This document shows, piece by piece, positions 33,199 through 43,300 of a stretch of DNA of 64,000 nucleotides. Position 1 is the stretch's first letter; each line of letters opens with the position of its first letter. Origin of the DNA: Natronosalvus hydrolyticus (GTDB lineage Archaea; Halobacteriota; Halobacteria; Halobacteriales; Natrialbaceae); assembly GCA_025517525.1 (NCBI GenBank), contig JAOPJZ010000003.1, positions 124,001 to 188,000 on the forward strand, written 5' to 3'. The notes beneath the pieces are model-generated. The model was not told the DNA's origin, searched no databases, and saw nothing but the letters and a program-made list of their open reading frames with translations. The position numbers and the translations under genes are program-made.

Positions 33199-35475
33199 AT
33201 GACGGAGACGCCGAGCGAGAGGACGAATGGCGCTGGCGAAACGGGCAAGACCAGGATTCATCAGCTCGACGAGAACACCGTCGCCCGTATCGCCGCCGGC
33301 GAGGTCGTCGAGCGGCCAGCCAGTGCGGTCAAAGAACTCCTCGAGAACAGCCTCGACGCCGGCGCGACGCGGGTCGAAGTCGCCGTCGAAGCCGGCGGCA
33401 CCGACTCGATTCGTGTGACCGACGACGGCCACGGCATGACCGAAGCCGATCTCAGAGCCGCCGTGCGCCAGCACACGACCAGCAAAATTACCGACCTCGA
33501 GGACCTCGAGTCGGGCGTAGAGACCCTCGGCTTCCGCGGAGAGGCACTGCACACGATCGGGTCGGTGTCGAAACTCACGATTCGAAGCCGACCGCGAGCC
33601 GACCGCGTCGACGGCGAGCCACCGACCGGAACCGAACTCGTCTACGAAGGCGGCGAAGTGCTCTCCGTGAAACCGACCGGCTGTCCCGAAGGGACGACAG
33701 TCGAGGTAACTGACCTGTTTTACAACACCCCCGCTCGCCGGAAATTCCTCAAGACGACCGCCACGGAGTTCGCCCACGTCAACCGAATCGTCACCCGATA
33801 CGCGCTGGCCAACCCCGACGTCGCCGTCTCGCTCAGTCACGACGGCCGGGAAGTGTTCGCCACGACGGGACAGGGCGACCTGCTCGCCGCGATTCTCGCC
33901 GTCTACGGACGGGATGTCGCACAGTCCATGATAGCAGTCGACGCCGACGAAGACCTTCCGGTCGGTCCCCTCGAGGCCATCTCGGGAACGGTGTCACACC
34001 CCGAGACCAACCGCTCGAGCCGCGAGTACCTCGCGACGTACGTCAACGGGCGCGCCGTCACCTCGAGCGCCATCCGCGAAGGGATAATGGACGCCTACGG
34101 TGGGCAACTCGGCGGGAATCGGTACCCCTTCGTCGTCCTGTTTCTCGAGGTTCCCGGGGACGCCGTCGACGTGAACGTCCACCCGCGAAAGCGTGAGGTG
34201 CGCTTTGACGACGACGATGCCGTCCGACGGGCGGTCCAGTCGGCGGTCGAAGACGCCCTGCTCGAGCACGGCCTGCTGCGGTCGCGGGCACCGCGGGGCC
34301 GGTCAGCACCCGACGAAACCGACGTCCAGCCGGACCGCCAGTCCGCCCTCGAGACGGACGCGGACAGTGCCACCGAATCTGTGTTCTCGAGTGCTGATTC
34401 CGAGTCCTCGAGTGCCGAAGCCGAGGCCCCAAGTGCTGATTCCGAGTCCTCGAGTGCCGAGGCTAGCTCCTCCAGTGCTGAATCGGTTTCGGAGACCACG
34501 GCCAATACGGATGCTCGCCCGACGCGAGGTGCGATGGGCGAGTCGGGTGCCGGAGAGTCGGGTTCGACGAAGGCTGATTCGGCGGCCCAAGAACACTCGG
34601 GTCCCGACGGGTCCAAATCCGAACCACAGTACGGGGACTCGAGCGCCTCCGATCGGAATTTACAAGAGCGATGGGCGGGCGGTCCCGAAACCGGTACCGG
34701 GTCTGAGAACGCGGCCGACGACCATGGATCAGTATCGAGCCAGGAAATCCCTCCCTCGAGCGACACCGCCGGGCCTCCCGAACCCGTAACCGACCGGAAG
34801 TTCACCGGCGAGGAGACACAGCAGACGCTTTCGGGCGACACGGCGACCGGTGAGGAAACCGCCTACGAGAACCTGCCACCGTTGCGCATACTTGGGCAAC
34901 TCTCAGAGACCTACCTCGTCTGTGAGAGTCCCGACGGACTCGTGTTGATCGACCAGCACGCCGCCGACGAGCGAGTCAACTACGAACGTCTGCAGCGGGC
35001 GTTCGACGACGACCCGACCGCACAGGCACTCGCTTCGCCCGTCGAACTCGAGTTGACGGCCATCGAAGCCGAAGCGTTCGAAACCTATCGGGACGCGCTC
35101 TCGCGACTCGGTTTTTATGCAGATCGCATCGACGACCGAACGGTTGCCGTCACGACCGTTCCCGCCGTGCTCGAAAAGACGCTCGAGCCGACCCAGCTTC
35201 GAGACGTGCTGGCCTCGTTCGTCTCCGGCGACCACGACGCGGGCGCAGAAACTGTCGACGCGCTCGCCGACGCCTTCCTCGGCGACCTGGCGTGTTACCC
35301 CTCGATTACGGGCAATACATCGCTAACCGAGGGATCGATGGTCGACCTGCTGGCGGCGCTCGACGACTGCACCAATCCCTACGCGTGCCCGCACGGCCGA
35401 CCCGTAATTATCCAGTTCGACTACGGCGACCTCGAGGACCGCTTCGAGCGGGATTATCCGGGCCACGGTGGGTGA
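33199..35475 (+). CDS. mutL: DNA mismatch repair protein MutL, endonuclease type
   Basis: The 758-aa protein links mismatch recognition to repair. The N-terminal GHKL ATPase is complete: ENSLDAGAT, DDGHGM and TLGFRGEAL within the first 115 residues. After a linker of about 170 residues that is rich in Ser, Glu and Ala, the C-terminal domain has DQHAADERVNYE from residue 585, an exact match to the DQHA(X)2E(X)4E endonuclease motif. The late ACPHGRP motif near residue 730 is also conserved in nicking MutLs. This protein is therefore predicted to nick DNA itself, as expected where no MutH exists. GAGGGGTGAGTC before the ATG gives a ribosome-binding site. Confidence 0.95.
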   Translation: MTETPSERTNGAGETGKTRIHQLDENTVARIAAGEVVERPASAVKELLENSLDAGATRVEVAVEAGGTDSIRVTDDGHGMTEADLRAAVRQHTTSKITDLEDLESGVETLGFRGEALHTIGSVSKLTIRSRPRADRVDGEPPTGTELVYEGGEVLSVKPTGCPEGTTVEVTDLFYNTPARRKFLKTTATEFAHVNRIVTRYALANPDVAVSLSHDGREVFATTGQGDLLAAILAVYGRDVAQSMIAVDADEDLPVGPLEAISGTVSHPETNRSSREYLATYVNGRAVTSSAIREGIMDAYGGQLGGNRYPFVVLFLEVPGDAVDVNVHPRKREVRFDDDDAVRRAVQSAVEDALLEHGLLRSRAPRGRSAPDETDVQPDRQSALETDADSATESVFSSADSESSSAEAEAPSADSESSSAEASSSSAESVSETTANTDARPTRGAMGESGAGESGSTKADSAAQEHSGPDGSKSEPQYGDSSASDRNLQERWAGGPETGTGSENAADDHGSVSSQEIPPSSDTAGPPEPVTDRKFTGEETQQTLSGDTATGEETAYENLPPLRILGQLSETYLVCESPDGLVLIDQHAADERVNYERLQRAFDDDPTAQALASPVELELTAIEAEAFETYRDALSRLGFYADRIDDRTVAVTTVPAVLEKTLEPTQLRDVLASFVSGDHDAGAETVDALADAFLGDLACYPSITGNTSLTEGSMVDLLAALDDCTNPYACPHGRPVIIQFDYGDLEDRFERDYPGHGG
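34390..34464 (+). repeat. In-frame 42-bp repeat in the mutL linker
   Basis: A segment beginning AGTGCTGATTCCGAGTCC occurs at 34390 and again at 34432, 42 bp apart and nearly identical over about 33 bp. It encodes two copies of a Ser/Glu-rich unit (SADSESSSAEA). It lies wholly in the flexible linker, so copy-number change would alter linker length without breaking either domain. Confidence 0.75.
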
Positions 35476-35617
35476 TGACGGCAGCTGAACACTCGAGATA
35501 ATAGCTCGAAGGTGAACGAATTGTACACTCTCAAACGGGAGCGAAATCAGCGACCTCGGGTGTGAACGGAACGCGTTCCACAACAAGGATTTTCCCGTCC
35601 GATAGCGACGATTCGAT

Positions 35618-36736
35618 ATGCACACCCTCGATGGCAGCGATGCTGGCGGTCAGTTTCTTCGCCGGACGCTCACGCTTTCGGCACTGGAAAACGAGCCAGT
35701 CCGTCTCGAGCACATCCGCGGTGACCGACCCACGCCGGGTCTCGCAAACCAGCATCTGGCTGCCGTCGAGACGATGGCCGACGTCTGTGACGCCGACGTC
35801 ACTGGTGCGGAACGCGAGTCACAGACGGTCGAGTTCGATCCGTCCACAACGAGCGGAATTTCGGGCGGTGAGTACCACGTCAGCGTCGGCACGGCCGGCA
35901 GCCTCACCCTCCTGTTCGATACCCTCTTGTCCCTCGCGGCGCGACTCGAGGCCCCACTGGCCGTCACCGCGACCGGTGGCACCGACGTGAAGTGGTCACC
36001 GTCGGTCGATTACTTTCGGCGGGTCAAACTCCCGCTGTTGCGACGCCACGGCCTGCAGGCCGCCCTCGAGGTCGAACGACGAGGGTTCTATCCCGCCGGT
36101 GGGGGTCGCCTTCGGCTGCAGGTGGCTCCCTCGACGTTCCAGCCACTGTCCCTCGAGCGACGGGGACCGCTGACGGGAATTGCCGTCTTCTCGACGGAAG
36201 CCGATTCGCTGGCCGATGCGAACGTCGCCGAACGACAGGCCGGGGGTGCGCTCGAGCGGTTGCAGCTTTCCTCGAGATGGAGTGAAGAAGACGGGAACGG
36301 CGACGACACCGTCCCGATTCGCGAGCGTGTCGAAACCACAGCCCAGACCAGATGTCCGGGCTCAGTGATCGTAATCGCCCTCGAGTTCGCCGTCGGTTCA
36401 GCCGCCGAAAAATCGAGTTCGACGACCGACCACTTCTGGCCACTCGCCGGGGCGTCAGCACTTGGAGAACCGGGCAAGCCGGCAGAACGCGTGGGTGAAG
36501 AAGCCGCAGACGAAGCCCTCGAGTTACTCGAGACACCAGGAACGGTCGATCGGTACCTCGGAGACCAGTTACTCGAGCACCTGGCCATCGGGGGCGGCCA
36601 GCTCCGGATACCGGACCCAACGGCACACGTCGAAACCAGCCTTCGATTGCTCGAGGCGTTTGACTACAATATTGATAGTAAAGAGACAGATGATGGTTCG
36701 GTCCACCTGGACGCTGCAGGTACTCCCTTTCGTTGA
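35618..36736 (+). CDS. rtcA: RNA 3'-terminal phosphate cyclase
   Basis: The 372-aa enzyme converts RNA 3'-phosphates to 2',3'-cyclic phosphates using ATP through a covalent histidine-AMP intermediate. The family signature RGFYPAGGGRLRL is intact. The DQLL motif falls at D316, and H337 in DPTAHVETS sits at the position of the E. coli catalytic His309 by motif spacing. An acidic stretch near residues 222-235 looks like a haloarchaeal insert. No RtcB or RtcR gene is next to it. The ATG at 35618 fits the N-terminal GSDAGGQFLRRTLTLS. The 142 bp before it holds no gene. Confidence 0.9.
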   Translation: MHTLDGSDAGGQFLRRTLTLSALENEPVRLEHIRGDRPTPGLANQHLAAVETMADVCDADVTGAERESQTVEFDPSTTSGISGGEYHVSVGTAGSLTLLFDTLLSLAARLEAPLAVTATGGTDVKWSPSVDYFRRVKLPLLRRHGLQAALEVERRGFYPAGGGRLRLQVAPSTFQPLSLERRGPLTGIAVFSTEADSLADANVAERQAGGALERLQLSSRWSEEDGNGDDTVPIRERVETTAQTRCPGSVIVIALEFAVGSAAEKSSSTTDHFWPLAGASALGEPGKPAERVGEEAADEALELLETPGTVDRYLGDQLLEHLAIGGGQLRIPDPTAHVETSLRLLEAFDYNIDSKETDDGSVHLDAAGTPFR

Positions 36737-36874
36737 CCCCAACCCCGTGCTGAGTAGCGGCCAGGTATTTTCCCGAGGATACAACCCCTCCCGTCGCCAC
36801 TGGCGGCGTACCCAGGCTCGAGCCTCCCTCCGGGAACCGCCACAAGAATTGCCACCGTTGATCGACCGCCACAA

Positions 36875-36880
36875 CTTATA
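36875..36880 (+). promoter_or_regulatory. TATA box for the leader ORF and KDG kinase
   Basis: CTTATA at 36875-36880 is centred 27 nt before the ATG at 36905, which opens a 16-codon leader ORF. The spacing predicts a leaderless transcript that begins with this ORF rather than with the kinase gene. Confidence 0.5.
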
Positions 36881-36904
36881 CTGCACCCCTTCGTTGGCAC
36901 ACAC

Positions 36905-36955
36905 ATGACCGATACACAGGAAGCCGACCGAACGGCCCAGGAGGACAATGCGTGA
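36905..36955 (+). CDS. Putative 16-aa leader peptide coupled to KDG kinase
   Basis: ATG at 36905 opens a 16-codon frame ([16 protein letters not shown]) that ends at TGA 36953-36955, overlapping the kinase GTG at 36952 as GTGA. A GGAGG-type ribosome-binding sequence inside the leader lies about 8 bases before the GTG. This geometry suits translational coupling: ribosomes load on the leaderless ATG and reinitiate at the GTG. The peptide itself has no recognisable feature, so coding is inferred from layout only. Confidence 0.4.
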   Translation: MTDTQEADRTAQEDNA

Positions 36956-37905
36956 GCGATCTCGTCACCTTCGGCGAGACGATGCTCAGACTCTCGCCAC
37001 CCGGACACGAACGCCTCGAGACCGCCTCCGAACTGGATGTACGTGCAGCCGGCGCTGAAAGTAACGTCGCCGTCGCCGCCGAACGCCTCGGAGCCGTCTC
37101 GACGTGGACTTCGAAGCTCCCGGACTCACCGCTCGGCCGACGCGTCGTCGGCGAACTCGAGCAGTACGGCATCGACACGGACATCGTCTGGAGTGACGAA
37201 GGCCGACAGGGGACGTACTACCTCGAGCACGGTGGCAAACCGCGGGGAACGAACGTCGTGTACGACCGCTCCAACGCGGCGATTACGACCGCCGAACCCC
37301 AGGAGTTCGACATCGACCTTATCCAGAACGCACGCGTGTTTTTCACCTCCGGCATCACGCCGGCGCTCTCGCCAACGCTTCGGGAGACGACCGCCCAGAT
37401 GCTCAAAGCGGCCCGACAAGGTGATACGACGACGGCGTTCGACCTCAACTACCGTCGAAAACTCTGGACGCCGGAGGAGGCTCGAGAGACGCTCACGAAA
37501 CTGTTCCCCGGCATCGACATTCTCGTTATCGCCGCTCGAGACGCCCGCACCGTCCTTGGCTACGAGGGTGACCCACGACAACTCGCTCACAAACTCGGTT
37601 CGCAGTTCGACTTCCGCACCGTCGTTGTCACCCGCGGCTCCCAGGGTGCACTCGCCTGGCACGACAACGTCATTCACGACCACGGGGCCTACGAGACCGA
37701 AACCGTCGACCCCATCGGCACCGGCGACGCCTTCACCGGCGCGTTTATTGCCAGACGTCTCTCCGGAAATGACGTGGGGCGGGCACTCGAGTACGCCGCC
37801 GCGACCGCAGCGCTCAAACGAACCATTCCTGGCGACGTCGCCCTCGTCACCAAAGAAGAGGTCGACGCCGTCGTCTCAGAAGACACCGAATCGATCTCTC
37901 GCTAG
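36952..37905 (+). CDS. kdgK: PfkB-family sugar kinase, probable 2-keto-3-deoxygluconate kinase
   Basis: The 317-aa ribokinase-family enzyme has the N-terminal [14 protein letters not shown] and the substrate-side [16 protein letters not shown]. Downstream are [17 protein letters not shown] and the catalytic [15 protein letters not shown] with the base aspartate in GTGD. The combination FGETMLRL plus DLNYRRKLW is that of archaeal KDG/KDGal kinases of the semi-phosphorylative Entner-Doudoroff pathway, where it forms 2-keto-3-deoxy-6-phosphogluconate. No other pathway genes are adjacent. The start is the GTG at 36952, which directly precedes the conserved SDLVTFGE and has a GGAGG upstream. The 143 bp beyond it separates it from the convergent giant gene cluster and holds no gene. 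Confidence 0.85.
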   Translation: MSDLVTFGETMLRLSPPGHERLETASELDVRAAGAESNVAVAAERLGAVSTWTSKLPDSPLGRRVVGELEQYGIDTDIVWSDEGRQGTYYLEHGGKPRGTNVVYDRSNAAITTAEPQEFDIDLIQNARVFFTSGITPALSPTLRETTAQMLKAARQGDTTTAFDLNYRRKLWTPEEARETLTKLFPGIDILVIAARDARTVLGYEGDPRQLAHKLGSQFDFRTVVVTRGSQGALAWHDNVIHDHGAYETETVDPIGTGDAFTGAFIARRLSGNDVGRALEYAAATAALKRTIPGDVALVTKEEVDAVVSEDTESISR

Positions 37906-38048
37906 CCCACGCGACACAAGGGGTCGAACGTGCTGAACAGCGTCGATACTGTTACCGAACCGCCAAGCGTCCTTGAGGCACGTCCTCAGATAAGAGAACA
38001 TTCGGTGAGGGTTCCACAATTGAAACAGCCGAGAGTGGACGCCGTCGG

Positions 38049-40319
38049 TCACTCCGGCTCCTCGAGCACGTCGAATCGGAGCCCGCTGGCGAGTTCGCCC
38101 CCGCCGTTCGTGGCCCGCCGTCCGGACCAGAGGAACTGCGTCCCGTCGCTCCAGCGGGCGAGGTGATACCCTCGAGTGACGGCCACGCCCGATCGGGTGA
38201 CCTCCTCTTCGTACAGCCAGAACGGGTCCGCGTCCGGATCGAACGACTCGTCATCGTCGTCCCAGGCCGGCATCGTCGACGGCTCCGGGTTGAGAATCTT
38301 CCCGAGCGGGCGAGGTATCTCCGAAAGCGGCGCATCGAGTGTATCGGCATCGAGCAACAGGGCCTGCCGGAGACGGTAGGTCGCGTCCGGATCCTGCAGC
38401 GTTGGCGGGTTCGCCGGGTCGTAATCCATCGTGAACGGGAACCAGTACGGTGGCACGGCGGTCGCCAACCGGTAGGCACCGTCAGCGTCGGGCGACTGTA
38501 GCAGTTTCCGGGTGACGAGCCGGCCGTCGACCGGTCCGAGGTCGCCGTGATCCGTCGCCGTCGACGTTTCGTCGTCCGTCTCGAGTGCGTAGACGTCGAG
38601 CGCGTCTGCGTCTCGCCAGACCGGTGCGCTGAGACCTGCACCGAGGTCCCCCGTCGTCGGAGCAGTACCCGTAAAGAGGGTGACCGAACCGCCTGGCTCG
38701 ATGCACGTGTCGTCGAACGTGTACACCGCAGTGGTCGTCTCCGAGACCGACGAATCGTTCCCGGTATCGCCCCCGGCCGTCGCTTCGTCGGCGAACACCG
38801 CTCGAACGAAGTGGCCGTCGATGTCGAGGCTGTCCTCGCCCGGGTTTTCGAAGGTAACATACTCACGATCCGGATCGTCGGCCATGTGGACGGTCGCCAC
38901 CTCGAGGCCGGGCACCAGAAACTCCGTTCGGTCGACGGGTGCTCCGGCCGGCCCTTCGACGACGCGCTCGAGACCGAACACGAGATTCGCCATCTCGTCG
39001 CGGCCGAAGACGACCTCCTCGACAGGGTCGCCGCTGTCGACTGACCCGAGCGTCGGCGGGACGAGGAGTCCGGGTTCGTCGTGACCGGGCAACGAGGCGC
39101 GGAAACAGCGCCACTCGTCTTCGATGGGGCCTGCCGACAGTTCGATCCCGAACGTATCGGTTACCGTGCAGTCGGTAACACGAACGTACGAACCGACCGG
39201 GACCTCGATCGGAACCTGGAACCAGTCGGCCCCGAACTCGACGGCGTAATCGAGGATCATAACGGTCGCGAGCCCGACGCCGTCCGCCGAAAGGTCGGTA
39301 AACGCGAGCGAAGCGTCTGCAAACTCCCACCAGCGACGGTTCGGCATGCCAGGGAAGTTCACCTGTGTCGGCCAGCCGGCGTCGACGGCGGTCGTCGTCT
39401 CGATATCCGTGGCACCCGAGTCACCGGCTTCCGAACCTGCCTGTGGTGAACTCGAGTCACCGGCTTCCATACTCGTCGCGGGCGAACTCGAGGGGACGAA
39501 ATCGTCACGGTCGAGCCGACCGCCCTGATACGCCGAGACCTCGAACGCGCCCGCCGTGTCGCCGGCCCCCGTCATCACCGTCGCGTCGTACTCGAGGCGG
39601 GTCGGTCGCCAGGCTGTACCGGTTTCGCGGTTCGGCTCGTCGTACAGGCTTCGATACCAGCGAGCGTACGCCAGCGCGGCCGCCTCGAAGTTCCCGTCAG
39701 CCGATTTCCCCGTTGGTAGCGGTAGCTCCTCGGTGATAACGCCCTGCCAGGGGTCGGCGTCGACCGAGTCGTCCGTGACGGCTGCGAGGTTCGGACAGGC
39801 TTCCGCCAGCGCGAGATAGATCGCTCGGCCGTCCAGCGCTCGGCCGTCCATCACGCGGAAGTACCGCCTGTCGGCCGACTCCATCGCCTCGTCGGGAGCC
39901 TCGAGGTGGAACTCCGCGGGGAAATCGTCGACGTCAAACTCACCGTAGCTCATGCTCGCCAGCAGGCGACGGAACTGCCCGCCAGCCTCAGCAGCGAGTC
40001 GGCCTGACGGCGCGTTCTCGGCGGTCAGCACTGCCTCGCGCTCGATAAGCGGCTCGAGCGGGCCGCCGTCGTAGGGAACCGACTCCGCCGCGCCCGCCTC
40101 GCCGTCGCCGTGGAGGTGAATCGACGTGATGGGGTCCCGTTCGGTTTCGACCGTGACGTCAACGGGCGTTCCCGCGTCCGCTCCACGGAACTCTGCGAGT
40201 TGCCACTGCCGGCTCAGCAACCAGAGCGGATCGTGGACCTTCGCGCGAAGGCCGGTCTCGATGTCAGTGCTCCGCGTCTGGGGCGCGAGGCGATTCCAGT
40301 GCGGCCAGTTTCGGTTCAT
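38049..40319 (-). CDS. Giant-cluster protein 6: 756-aa protein with inserted lamin-tail-like domain
   Basis: The N-terminus WPHWNRLAPQTRSTDI is followed by RAKVHDPLWLLSRQWQLAEF. It belongs to a family I recognise from bacterial hypothetical proteins (HDPLWLL-RQWQ-EF-GEDAGSPV type) but cannot name. Around residues 473-585 there is an inserted beta domain (EYVTFENPGEDSLDIDGHFV, then GGSVTLFTGTAP and SAPVWRDADALDVYALE) that looks like a lamin-tail domain, usually found in secreted haloarchaeal proteins. A Ser/Gly/Asp-rich linker lies near residues 275-310. The C-terminal TRGYHLARWSDGTQFLWSGRRA is also well ordered. No signal peptide or membrane segment is visible. It is last in the operon and overlaps the 3375-aa gene by 4 bp. 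Confidence 0.75.
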   Translation of the reverse strand: MNRNWPHWNRLAPQTRSTDIETGLRAKVHDPLWLLSRQWQLAEFRGADAGTPVDVTVETERDPITSIHLHGDGEAGAAESVPYDGGPLEPLIEREAVLTAENAPSGRLAAEAGGQFRRLLASMSYGEFDVDDFPAEFHLEAPDEAMESADRRYFRVMDGRALDGRAIYLALAEACPNLAAVTDDSVDADPWQGVITEELPLPTGKSADGNFEAAALAYARWYRSLYDEPNRETGTAWRPTRLEYDATVMTGAGDTAGAFEVSAYQGGRLDRDDFVPSSSPATSMEAGDSSSPQAGSEAGDSGATDIETTTAVDAGWPTQVNFPGMPNRRWWEFADASLAFTDLSADGVGLATVMILDYAVEFGADWFQVPIEVPVGSYVRVTDCTVTDTFGIELSAGPIEDEWRCFRASLPGHDEPGLLVPPTLGSVDSGDPVEEVVFGRDEMANLVFGLERVVEGPAGAPVDRTEFLVPGLEVATVHMADDPDREYVTFENPGEDSLDIDGHFVRAVFADEATAGGDTGNDSSVSETTTAVYTFDDTCIEPGGSVTLFTGTAPTTGDLGAGLSAPVWRDADALDVYALETDDETSTATDHGDLGPVDGRLVTRKLLQSPDADGAYRLATAVPPYWFPFTMDYDPANPPTLQDPDATYRLRQALLLDADTLDAPLSEIPRPLGKILNPEPSTMPAWDDDDESFDPDADPFWLYEEEVTRSGVAVTRGYHLARWSDGTQFLWSGRRATNGGGELASGLRFDVLEEPE

Positions 40320-43300
40320 TCGCCATCACTCTCCTCGAACGACAACTCGATATCGAGCGTCTGAAGCTGGGATAAGATATCGGTCGGTGGATCGAAAACG
40401 TATCTGGGTAGGAGCGATCGATCGTACGCCTGATCGTACCAGCCGACGGCGTCGACGTTCACCGATGGCGTTCGCGGTCGGTCCGTCCCCGTGTCGTTGG
40501 GCAGGTAGATCGCCGGGAAAAGCGTCCGCGCACCGTCGACCTGTGCCAGGTCCTCGAGGTCGACCGCGCGTAACTGCGCGTAAGTCATCGTTTCAGTGAC
40601 CGCTCCAACGAGGGCTCCGAGTGACCACGACTCGTTTTCGGGTGGCAATGCAAGCAGGATCGACTGTGGGGGTCGATTCCCTGGATCTTCACACTGCAAA
40701 GCGAGGCCCGTCCGCTCGGTTTCGGCCGGAATCGTCTCCACCCACTCGTCGACGAATAGGCCGACAAGTCGGCCATCCGTCGCCATTGGCTCGAGGCCGC
40801 TACCGAACTGCGCGATCAGCGAGAGCGTGTTGGCTTCGGGTTCGACGCCATCGGCACCCACCCAGTCTCCGCCGGGTTCGGAAGGCAGTTGACCCACGGT
40901 CAGGTCGCGGTGTAACTCGCCGGTTAACGCTTCGGCATACGAGAGGCTCTCCCGGAGCGTTGCCGGCCGTTCTCGAACCTGGGCAACGCGCTGGAACCAC
41001 GTTTCCACCGCCAGTGGTCCCGCGTCGTCCGGGAGCGGGGTCTCGGTGAACGCGCTCCGGATTTCGGACTCGTTCGACGGCGCAAACGGGAGCAATACCG
41101 TGACGTCCTCGAGCAATCCCTCGATACGGTCGCGCTGGGTTTCGACTTGCTGGGCGAGCGACCCCGACTCGAGGGCCGCGTTCGTCCGCGGGTCGAGTGC
41201 CGTCGCCGAAAGCAATCGCTCGTCGAGTTCGCCGAGGACCGCCACGGCCTGTCGCCTGAGCGTCCGCTCGTCGTCGACCGAGTCACCCACGGGAACCGAC
41301 GGAACCGCACCGTAAACGCCAGCGAACGAGGCGGCGAGCAGTGGTTCACGGAGGTGTTCGAGGACGACCGTTCGAACCGCAGTCGCCGGGTTCGGATCAC
41401 TCGAGGCAACCCCCTCGAGAAGCGTCCGGGTTGACGTCGATTCCGTCCCGGCGGCTTCGGCTGCCGCCGTCACTGTCGCCGTCACGTCCGCCTCTTCCCC
41501 GGACACGTTACCCGCTTCCAGACTGTCGGCCAGTGCCGACAACGCCGCTGTCGTCGCCGTGGCTGCGTCGTCGGCAACGCCCGTGAACAGTGCCTCGAGG
41601 TCGGCTGTCGCCCCCGCAATCGCTCGCAGGTCGGCGACGAGTTCAGCTTCGTGGTCGACGGGTTCGCTCGCTTCGGCCGTTTCGTCGTCACCGGCCTGGT
41701 TCGTGCCCGTCTCCTCGTCATCGCTGTTCTCCGTTTCCTCATCATCGTTATCGCCCGTCGCCACACTCGATACCTCGAGACTCGCCGTCGAACCCTCGAA
41801 CGTCCAGGCGTCGATACGCGCTAACGACACGGCAGGGTCGGCAACGACATCTTCGAGGGCTCCAACGGCCCAGGCGGGTGCGTGGACGAGCGCGTCGAGC
41901 GCCCGAGCGGTAACGGCAGGCTCCGGCGTCGAAGCGACGGCGTGGGCGACGGCGTGATCGTACGCGAGCGTTCGTGGGGGCACGCCCGCCTCGAGCGGCC
42001 CGACATCGGTGGCGACCCGCCGGAGTCGACGCCGGGTGTCACCGACGCCCTCGTAGCCACGCACCGGGACGAGACGCGCCTCGAGGTGGCCGTCCGCGCG
42101 CCCGACGACATCGACTGCTTGCTCGAGCCCCAGCGCCAGCGTGAGATCGATGAGCGGCTCGAGCGCGTCGATGAGGGCCGCGAGATCGACCGTCTCGAGG
42201 GCGGCAAGCGACTCGATGGCATCGACCGTTTCCGGTGATTGGTCCGTCGCGGCTTCGGCCTGTCCCGCAACGGCATCGAAATCAAGTCGCTCGAGGGCGG
42301 TTTCGAGTGCCGCCAGTTTCGTTTCGCTCGCCCCGTCGTCGGTCGACGACGTCTCGAGCGCGAGCGATTCGCGAACGGCCGCGAGCCAGCACAGTGCCCC
42401 AATAGCCGCCCGGTTGTCCTCGAGGACCGCCTCGACGGCGGCCCACACATCGGCCGGCTCTTCGGTTGGGAGGACGTGCCCGCTCGCGCTGTAGACGAGT
42501 TGATCGTCGACGGAGCCGGCGATTGACAGGCGAGTACCAGGTTCGACGTCGTCGAAATCCATCGTGATCGAAAATCGTCCATCGTCGATGGTCGCGGTGG
42601 CCGTCTTCCACACGAGGTCGGTTTCCGAAACCCCCCACACGACGACCTCGAGTGGCTGCCCCTCGAGCGCGGGGTCGACGGATGGAGCCCCGTCGGTTCC
42701 AGCAGTGTCACCAGCGTACTCGTCCGCATCGTCGCTTCCGTCGGAAGCTGGCTGGTCGTCTCCGGACGTATCGGACTGGTCGCTCGCCGATGTAACGGAC
42801 TGCTCGTCAGTCGACGAACCGGCGTCCGGCTCGGTCTGGGAGATTGCATCCAGAAAGGCATCGTCCTGGAGATCGACCGTTCCGTCCAGCGCGCCGTCGC
42901 TCCCGAGCGTGACGGGGCTGACCGGATCGTCGATGGTAACCGGTGTCCTCGGATCGCTGACATCGACACTCGTCACGTCGCTCCCGAGCCACGGAGGCAT
43001 GCCCAACCCGAGGTCTGCGATCTTCGAGAACGCTGGTCCGGCGAAGATCGTCGAATCGTCGTCGTCATCCCCACTCGAGTCATCGTCCTCGTCTCCACTC
43101 GAGCCGTCATCCGAAGCCCCATCGCTCGAACCATCATCCGAACCGTCGCCATCCCCACTCGAGTCGCTGTCCGGGCCGTCGGTTTCGGTCACATCCGGAG
43201 GCAACGCAATGGCTCCCACGCGGCCGGTGAGGAGCTGATCCGAATCGGCTCGGACCGTCCGGTCGACCGACAGTGCATCCGCGTCGATGACACCGGCCGG

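Noticed and set aside
32992..33840. Long N-terminal extension of the winged-helix regulator
   Set aside because: It crosses the mutL promoter and coding region on the opposite strand; the wing-helix domain begins right after the ATG at 32991.
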